18,703 nt of DNA from an uncultured Bacteroidales bacterium (lineage in GTDB: Bacteria > Bacteroidota > Bacteroidia > Bacteroidales > UBA932): contig CAMZCW010000024.1 in assembly GCA_947305045.1 (NCBI GenBank), forward strand, positions 1 through 18,703, written 5' to 3'. Numbering within the stretch: the stretch's first letter is position 1; each line of letters begins with the position of its first letter. The notes below the pieces were generated by a model that saw only the letters and a program-made list of their open reading frames with translations, made no database searches and was not told the origin of the DNA. Position numbers and translations under genes: made by a program. Positions 13,809 through 18,703 of the stretch are shown here, piece after piece.

Positions 13809-16199
13809 ATGAAACGACTGATTGTACTGTTAACGATTGCAACCCTATCGCTTCCTTGTCTGGCAAAGGACGATTGGAAGGGGAAAGTAATTGATGAAAA
13901 AGGCGAGCCTGTAGCATACGCCAACGTGGCAATCCTCTCTCCGGCCGATTCTACGGTCGTGTGCGGTGTCGTCACCCAGGAGGACGGCACCTTCAATATA
14001 GTGACCAGTGAGACGGACGGCATCATGATGGTGGCCATGCTGGGTTACAGGACAGTGTATCTCGCTCCTGTCGATGGCGCCGTGATTACCCTCTCCGATG
14101 ATATGCAGATGCTGGAAGGCGCTGTGGCGAGCGCCGTTATGCCAAAGACCAAACTCACGGGTGAAGGATTGCAGACAAATGTACGCGGCTCTGTGCTGGA
14201 AAATGCGGGCAGCGCCAAGGACGTGCTTTCCAAAACGCCGGGACTTATCAAGGGGCAGAACGGTTTGGAGGTGATTGGCAAAGGCGCGCCACTGGTGTAT
14301 ATCAATGGAAGGAGAGTCTCGGGCAGCACGGAACTCGACCGCCTCCAAAGTAATGAAATCCAGAGCGTCGAGGTAATAACCAATCCGGGAGCACAATACG
14401 ATGCCACAGTACGGGCTGTAGTGCGAATCAAGACCGTCAAGCGGCAGGGAGACGGATTCGGATTCAATCTGAATGCTTCCGACGCACAGTCTTTGAGATG
14501 GGCAAAGGGCAACGATCCCTTCGGGGCCGTCAATGTGAACTACCGCACGGGAGGATGGGACTTCTTCGGTGGGGTTAACTATGCCCGAAATACATCCCGG
14601 CAGGAAAGCGTGTTGGAGAAGAAGACGTTCGGCGTCACCGACGGCGGGGACGACTGGCTCTTCGAGAACAAGGGGACGCTCCTGAACGAATACATCGGAA
14701 GTTCTCTCTATGGCAATGCCGGAGTGAACTGGCAGATGGCCGATAACCATTTCCTTGGCGGCAAGGTGGAGTGGGGCCGTCACCTGACCTACAATGTCCG
14801 TACGGAAGTGAACGACAACGTCTTTGAAAACGGGACGCTGACAGACAAGCTGAATACGGTCTCGGAGGACATCATCGGCGACAGGATCCCGTATAATCTC
14901 GGTGCTAACATCTATTATAACGGCGTCGTGGGAGGTAAACTCGGGATTGACGTGAACCTGGATTACTACGGTACCGACGACAGTTCAAAATCGGCATCTG
15001 AGGAAGCCAGCGAAATGACCCACGACGCCGCCATCAACAGCGCCAGTAACAACGCGGGGCGGATGTACGCCGTCAAGGCGGTGCTTTCCTATCCCATCTG
15101 GAAAGGACAGTTGCAGGCTGGAACGGAGGATACTTTTTCCCGTCGCACGGACAATTATTCGGTCGAGGGGATCGACATCCCGGCTTCGAAGGCCACGGTG
15201 AAGGAAGACAACATTGCCGGATTTGCCTCCTACGGTTTCTATATCCCGCAGGTGGGACAGTTCAGCGCGGGGGTGCGCTACGAGTGGGTGCGTTATGCCT
15301 ATGCAGATGCGGTGACGCCCGCAAACAACATCACAAGGGACTACGGAAACTGGTTCCCCAACGTTTCCTATGCGGGGGTTATCGGCCAGAATACGAAGAA
15401 CCCTGTCCAGGTTATGCTCAATTACAGCGCCAAAACCAGCCGGCCGCATTATGGGAACCTGTCCAGTGCAATACGCTATAACAGCCGATACATCTGGCAG
15501 AGCGGCAATGCCCAGTTGCAGCCGGAGCTGTCCCATAATATCGGCATTTCCGCCGTGTGGAAGTTCGTTACGCTAATGGTCAACTATTCCCGTACGGATC
15601 GTGCCATTGTCACCTGGTCGGCTCCTTACGGGGACGATGGCGTAGTGCTGGTGAAGCCCCGTAACATTGAAACGCCATTCCGCATGATGTCGGCCTATGT
15701 CAATCTGACTCCAACCGTGGGCCCCTGGAATATGAATTATACAGTCGGCGTGCTGCCTCAGTGGTTCACCATCAATGCCCCGGATCCCCGTGAGGCATCC
15801 GGCGTACGCGTGACCACGTTCAACGGTAAGCCCATCTTCTTTGCCCAGCTTTTCAATACCTTCACCGTGAAGGGGGGATGGCAGTTTGAACTGGGAGGCG
15901 TGTTTATGAGTCCCGGCTATTCCCGGAACCTGTATATGACCAACTGGTTTGTCGACCTCAGTGTGGCCGTGCAGAAGACGCTCCTCCGTGACGGTTCGCT
16001 TGTTTTGCGCCTGGAAGGAGCAGACCTTACGCGCAATGCATTTTTCAGCCCCTATTCCGACTTCGGCAGCCATACCATCATGCAGACCAACCTGCTGGAT
16101 ATGCAGAAAGTTAAACTCTCTGTCCGTTACAGCTTCAACACCGCCCAGAGCAAGTACCGCGGCAGCGGCGCCGGCGCCGACAATAAGGCCAGAATGTAA
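13809..16199 (+). CDS. Outer-membrane beta-barrel protein (TonB-dependent-receptor-like)
   Basis: Outer-membrane protein of the Bacteroidota family with a carboxypeptidase-regulatory-like domain, a plug and a large beta-barrel (OMP_b-brl type). A signal peptide of about 19 residues ends at CLA. Residues about 23-95 form the CarboxypepD_reg-like domain (GKVIDEKGEPVAYANVAIL). A plug-like domain follows (VLSKTPGLIKGQNGLEVIGK, then PLVYINGRRV and VEVITNPGAQYDA). The rest, to residue 796, is alternating aromatic beta-strands closing with VRYSFN-AQSKYRGSGAGA. The likely role is uptake or binding of a nutrient, or surface assembly; the ligand is unknown and no SusD partner is next to it. It heads the run with the two redox-type genes and is divergent from the TetR gene. 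Part of its barrel has a decayed homologue at 11428-11540. Confidence 0.85.
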   Translation: MKRLIVLLTIATLSLPCLAKDDWKGKVIDEKGEPVAYANVAILSPADSTVVCGVVTQEDGTFNIVTSETDGIMMVAMLGYRTVYLAPVDGAVITLSDDMQMLEGAVASAVMPKTKLTGEGLQTNVRGSVLENAGSAKDVLSKTPGLIKGQNGLEVIGKGAPLVYINGRRVSGSTELDRLQSNEIQSVEVITNPGAQYDATVRAVVRIKTVKRQGDGFGFNLNASDAQSLRWAKGNDPFGAVNVNYRTGGWDFFGGVNYARNTSRQESVLEKKTFGVTDGGDDWLFENKGTLLNEYIGSSLYGNAGVNWQMADNHFLGGKVEWGRHLTYNVRTEVNDNVFENGTLTDKLNTVSEDIIGDRIPYNLGANIYYNGVVGGKLGIDVNLDYYGTDDSSKSASEEASEMTHDAAINSASNNAGRMYAVKAVLSYPIWKGQLQAGTEDTFSRRTDNYSVEGIDIPASKATVKEDNIAGFASYGFYIPQVGQFSAGVRYEWVRYAYADAVTPANNITRDYGNWFPNVSYAGVIGQNTKNPVQVMLNYSAKTSRPHYGNLSSAIRYNSRYIWQSGNAQLQPELSHNIGISAVWKFVTLMVNYSRTDRAIVTWSAPYGDDGVVLVKPRNIETPFRMMSAYVNLTPTVGPWNMNYTVGVLPQWFTINAPDPREASGVRVTTFNGKPIFFAQLFNTFTVKGGWQFELGGVFMSPGYSRNLYMTNWFVDLSVAVQKTLLRDGSLVLRLEGADLTRNAFFSPYSDFGSHTIMQTNLLDMQKVKLSVRYSFNTAQSKYRGSGAGADNKARM

Positions 16200-16211
16200 T
16201 GTACTTTTATT

Positions 16212-17390
16212 ATGAAGACATTGGTTTTAAATACATTAGGTAAAGAAGCCCTTGATCAGGTAAATGCTCTGATTAAAGACAAAGAAGTGGAGGTTGTCGA
16301 TACTTCAGACATGAAGATCGCACATTGCATGGGTTGTAACCAGTGCTGGCTGAAGACTCCGGGCATTTGCGTCATCAAAGACGATTATGAAAAAATCATA
16401 AAAAAACTGGTCGAGACAGAAAACCTATGGATTGTCTCCGATACACGCTTTGGTTTCCTGGACTATAAAGGCAAACGGGTGATAGATCGCATTATGCCCA
16501 TGCTGAATATGACTGTCTGTTTTCGGGATGGCTGGATGCGCCATAAGCTACGTTACCACGCATTGAATATCGGATTGCTGTACAAAGGTGCTGCCGACCA
16601 GGCAATGATGGAGGACTGGTGCAAGCGTACGGCTGCGAATATTGGCGGACAATCGTTGGGCGCGATAGCCCTGGATCCCCAATCTGCCATTTCGAGCGAA
16701 GCCAGGGAATCTCCCGTTATGCCCGGCCCGATCAAGCATCTCGTTATCATCAATGGCAGCCCACGTGTGGCAAAGTTCAGCAACACGGACAAAATAATCC
16801 ATTCATTCGTCAAAGGGCTGGAAGAAACTGGCATCACCTGGGAACTCCACAATCTCTCCAATCGTAAGGAATGGGATGCTGCTCGTGAAGCCTTTCTTAC
16901 CCACGACCATATCCTTATAGCCTTTCCGCTCTATGTAGAATGTGTCCCCAGCCTGATGCTGGAATTCCTGTCCACCCTGCCTGCAGAGCGTAAAGTGCCC
17001 GGCCAGCTTTCCTTCCTGCTGCATGGCGGCATGGACGAAGGCAACGAGTTCCGCCTGGCGGAGCGCTTCCTCCAGAAGCTTCCCGCCCAGCTGGGCTGCA
17101 GCTACGGAGGAACGCTTATCAAGGGCGGCAGCTTCCGTATCCGCACCACTACGGACGAAGAGCGGGCCAAGATGGTAGCCCCGTGGCCCCCCATGGGCAA
17201 GTTGTTTGCCCAAAAAGGTACTTTCCTTACTCCGGAGGCCGAACGCTTTATCGGCCCGGAGCAATACCCATGGATTCTTCGCAAGCTGGTAAGCCTGCTG
17301 TTTTTGAAGAAAGTGAACGGAGAATTTGATAACTTTGCAAAAGGCTGGGGTTGTACCCGTCCGCTGAACGATAAACCTTATGTACAATAA
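16212..17390 (+). CDS. Tandem flavodoxin-like (NADPH-dependent FMN reductase type) protein
   Basis: Predicted flavin-binding oxidoreductase made of two flavodoxin-like units. The first (about residues 1-155) has C39, C42, C45 and C53 (CMGCNQCWLKTPGIC followed by VIKDDYEKI). This is the cysteine cluster of iron-sulfur-flavoprotein-like and multimeric flavodoxin families. Its usual phosphate loop GSPR is missing (the start is MKTLVLNTLGK). The second (about 175-335) begins IKHLVIINGSPR with an intact loop and later ILIAFPLYVECVPS, but lacks the cysteine cluster. The linker (about 158-172) is encoded by a REP-like repeat (16685-16713). The C-terminal 60 residues are an unassigned tail. It starts 12 nt after the outer-membrane protein gene and ends 2 nt before the next gene. 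Cytoplasmic; electron donor and acceptor unknown. Confidence 0.75.
   Translation: MKTLVLNTLGKEALDQVNALIKDKEVEVVDTSDMKIAHCMGCNQCWLKTPGICVIKDDYEKIIKKLVETENLWIVSDTRFGFLDYKGKRVIDRIMPMLNMTVCFRDGWMRHKLRYHALNIGLLYKGAADQAMMEDWCKRTAANIGGQSLGAIALDPQSAISSEARESPVMPGPIKHLVIINGSPRVAKFSNTDKIIHSFVKGLEETGITWELHNLSNRKEWDAAREAFLTHDHILIAFPLYVECVPSLMLEFLSTLPAERKVPGQLSFLLHGGMDEGNEFRLAERFLQKLPAQLGCSYGGTLIKGGSFRIRTTTDEERAKMVAPWPPMGKLFAQKGTFLTPEAERFIGPEQYPWILRKLVSLLFLKKVNGEFDNFAKGWGCTRPLNDKPYVQ
16685..16713 (+). repeat. REP-like dispersed repeat, copy 2, inside the flavodoxin gene
   Basis: Shares 23 of 29 positions with copy 1 at 7989-8017, including CATTTCGAGCG and the AATCTC end. It is read in the same frame as copy 1 (ISSEARES here, ISSAVEKS there). 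It lies exactly in the linker between the two flavodoxin-like units. The following bases (TTATGCCCGGCC to CATCTCG) resemble, from memory, a second type of Bacteroidota intergenic repeat unit. Confidence 0.55.
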
Positions 17391-17392
17391 TT

Positions 17393-18115
17393 ATGGATAT
17401 GAAATTTTGCCAGAGCTGCGGCATGCCGCTGAACGACCAGGTGCTGGGCACCAATGCCGACGGCAGCAAGAACGAAGACTACTGCATGTACTGCTACAAA
17501 GATGGCAAATTCCTGCAGGAATGCACCATGGAAGAAATGATAGAGCACTGCGCTCAGTTTGTCGATGAGGTAAACAAGGGCCTTCCCCAGCCCATTACGA
17601 AGGAAGAATACATCGGCCAGATGAAGATGTATTTCCCGCACCTGAAGCGTTGGCAAAAGTCGTTGGCCATCGGCGGGGACACACCTGAAAATCCGGCCCT
17701 GGCTGGCGTCAAGGACCTCATCGCCCGGATGTCCGACACGCTGCCCATTGCTTACATCTCATCAGTAGATAATGAGGGTTATCCCTGCACCAAGGCCATG
17801 CTGGCTCCGCGCAAGCGTGAGGGCATCAAGGTGTTCTATTTTACCACCAACACCTTCTCACTGCGGGTAGCCCACTACAAGGCTAATCCCAAAGCCAGCA
17901 TCTATTTCTGCGATGCCAAGGGATTTAAGGGCATGATGCTCAGAGGCACGATGGAGGTGCTCACTGATGCCGCTTCGAAGGAAATGATTTGGCGCAAAGG
18001 CGATACGCAGTACTATCCCGGCGGCGTAACCGACCCCAACTACTGCGTCCTCAAATTCACCGCCATCGACGGTCGCTTCTACAGCGATTTCTACCCCCGC
18101 AGTTTCGTTCTTTAG
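17393..18115 (+). CDS. Zinc-ribbon plus pyridoxamine-5'-phosphate-oxidase-like protein
   Basis: Two-part cytoplasmic protein. The N-terminal zinc ribbon has C6-x2-C9 (FCQSCGMPL) and C31-x2-C34 (YCMYCYKDG), followed by a helical stretch typical of the 'putative zinc ribbon' family (TMEEMIEHCAQFVDEVNKG to about residue 95). The C-terminal region (about 108-238) is a PNPOx-like flavin split-barrel, with DTLPIAYISSVDNEGYPCTK, VFYFTTNTFSLRVAHY and PKASIYFCD, ending FYSDFYPRSF. It probably binds FMN or another flavin/F420-like cofactor and reduces an unknown compound; true pyridoxamine oxidase activity is unlikely for this branch. The gene is only 2 nt after the flavodoxin gene, so both are cotranscribed and may exchange electrons. 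ATG 17399 is an alternative start, two codons later. Confidence 0.82.
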   Translation: MDMKFCQSCGMPLNDQVLGTNADGSKNEDYCMYCYKDGKFLQECTMEEMIEHCAQFVDEVNKGLPQPITKEEYIGQMKMYFPHLKRWQKSLAIGGDTPENPALAGVKDLIARMSDTLPIAYISSVDNEGYPCTKAMLAPRKREGIKVFYFTTNTFSLRVAHYKANPKASIYFCDAKGFKGMMLRGTMEVLTDAASKEMIWRKGDTQYYPGGVTDPNYCVLKFTAIDGRFYSDFYPRSFVL

Positions 18116-18136
18116 ATTCAGCAACAATCTCATCAT

Positions 18137-18502
18137 ATGGGTTATAGAAAAGAGGCTATAGAATGCGTTAAGAATCATGTCCTCCCATTACATAAGCAAA
18201 TCTATACCAAGTATGATGGGGATTTCGACAGGATCTACTCGGAAGGATACAATAGCAAGTCGTATCAGGGCAGGGTGATTGAGCCGGGGAAGGTTTATGA
18301 ACTGAGTTATCTGGAATGTTCCTGCCCCAAGGTGAAGTGCGGGCTCAGGAGCAATCCGGAGCAATGCGAGTGTTCCCGGCAAAGCATATTATTCATTCTT
18401 TCGCAGCTTGAGCCTGACAGTCGGTTCGATGTCCGGATTGTGAATACGATACTCCGGGGAAGCGAACGTTGCACTTTCAGGATAGTAAGATATCCGGTAT
18501 GA
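18137..18502 (+). CDS. Small cysteine-rich protein of unknown function
   Basis: A 121-residue protein I do not recognise with certainty. Its middle has a dense cysteine cluster (LECSCPKVKCGLRSNPEQCEC, cysteines spaced C-x-C-x4-C-x8-C-x-C). The end (FDVRIVNTILRGSERCTFRI) resembles the closing strand of V4R / ATC-hydrolase-like domains, whose C-terminus is commonly G-x-x-x-C-x-F-x-I. A metal or Fe-S site is plausible. No signal peptide or membrane helix is visible. Codon use looks more A+T-rich than the neighbours. The stop overlaps the start of the CDP-alcohol phosphatidyltransferase gene (ATGA), so the two proteins are translationally coupled and may act together. It could be the shortened C-terminal part of a larger family. 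Confidence 0.55.
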   Translation: MGYRKEAIECVKNHVLPLHKQIYTKYDGDFDRIYSEGYNSKSYQGRVIEPGKVYELSYLECSCPKVKCGLRSNPEQCECSRQSILFILSQLEPDSRFDVRIVNTILRGSERCTFRIVRYPV

Positions 18503-18703
18503 AGCGATTGCCGAATGTCATATCGGCGCTCAGGGTAGCAGGCTCTATCGGCCTGTTGTTTTGCGATGTGGCCGGATGGATGTTCTGGGCGCTCTATGCG
18601 TTGTGTGGCATCAGTGATATGGTTGACGGCCCTCTGGCCAGGAACCTTCAAGCAGAAAGCAAAACGGGAGCCGTCTTGGATAGTGTAGCTGATATCGTAT
18701 TCG
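18499..18703 (+). CDS. CDP-alcohol phosphatidyltransferase (partial, cut by window end)
   Basis: Integral-membrane enzyme that transfers a phosphatidyl group from a CDP-linked lipid to an alcohol. The first 68 codons are present and open to the last base of the window. The family signature D-G-x2-A-R-x8-G-x3-D-x3-D is complete at residues 41-63 (DGPLAR, then TGAVLDSVAD), preceded by two hydrophobic segments (VISALRVAGSIGLLF and VAGWMFWALYALCGI). The start ATG overlaps the previous stop by 4 nt. Phosphatidylglycerophosphate synthase-like or another alcohol specificity cannot be told from this part. It is the only clear phospholipid-synthesis gene in the window. Confidence 0.85.
   Translation, partial: MKRLPNVISALRVAGSIGLLFCDVAGWMFWALYALCGISDMVDGPLARNLQAESKTGAVLDSVADIVF

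Noticed and set aside
18307..18651. A reverse 114-codon open frame at the end of the window.
   Set aside because: Antisense to the cysteine-rich gene and to the CDP-alcohol phosphatidyltransferase with its complete signature.
1..18703. CRISPR array, tRNA, rRNA, IS element, phage or restriction/toxin system.
   Set aside because: No regularly spaced repeats, cloverleaf or rRNA-like stretches, transposase or integrase motifs were seen on either strand.

Overview
The window looks like a piece of a Bacteroidota (Bacteroidales-type) chromosome of moderately high G+C. The evidence is the rhamnose gene order kinase-isomerase-permease-aldolase beside a divergent AraC regulator (the Bacteroides arrangement), a CarboxypepD_reg-like / plug / beta-barrel outer-membrane protein, and promoters of the Bacteroides form (TTTG about 20 nt before TAnnTTTG) rather than the -35/-10 form. 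The genus cannot be fixed from the sequence alone.

Layout. (1) 1-5121, forward strand: a closely packed run encoding a YtcJ-type amidohydrolase, a DUF3089 alpha/beta hydrolase, a MATE efflux transporter, a small gene apparently broken by a one-base frameshift, and an MscS channel. (2) 5129-5773, reverse: a HAD phosphatase, convergent with MscS. (3) 5774-5934: an intergenic stretch with interleaved inverted repeats lying on a start-less, protein-like reading frame. (4) 5935-11427: the L-rhamnose catabolic locus, rhaR divergent from rhaB-rhaA-rhaT-rhaD, with 4-nt overlaps between the first three genes. It takes rhamnose through rhamnulose and rhamnulose-1-phosphate to DHAP and lactaldehyde. No lactaldehyde reductase (rhaO/fucO) follows. 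(5) 11428-11790: A+T-richer spacer holding a decayed piece of an outer-membrane beta-barrel gene related to the intact one at 13809-16199, then a good promoter for a lipoprotein phosphatase (11791-12666). (6) 12723-18115: a TetR-type regulator with an extra C-terminal helix-turn-helix, divergent from an outer-membrane protein, a tandem flavodoxin-like protein and a zinc-ribbon/PNPOx-like protein. The shared intergenic region carries paired operator-like palindromes. (7) 18137-18703: a small cysteine-rich protein translationally coupled to a CDP-alcohol phosphatidyltransferase cut by the window edge.

The most interesting signals are not whole genes. A REP-like dispersed repeat occurs twice, inside two unrelated coding sequences and in the same reading frame; one copy sits at the junction of two fused flavodoxin domains. 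Others are the beta-barrel remnant directly after the rhaD stop, the frameshifted small gene at 4012, a probable leaderless rhaR transcript, and the double-HTH TetR with its operator pair. I found no CRISPR array, tRNA, rRNA, IS transposase or phage gene. I found no clearly novel multi-gene system; several small structures deserve a check.
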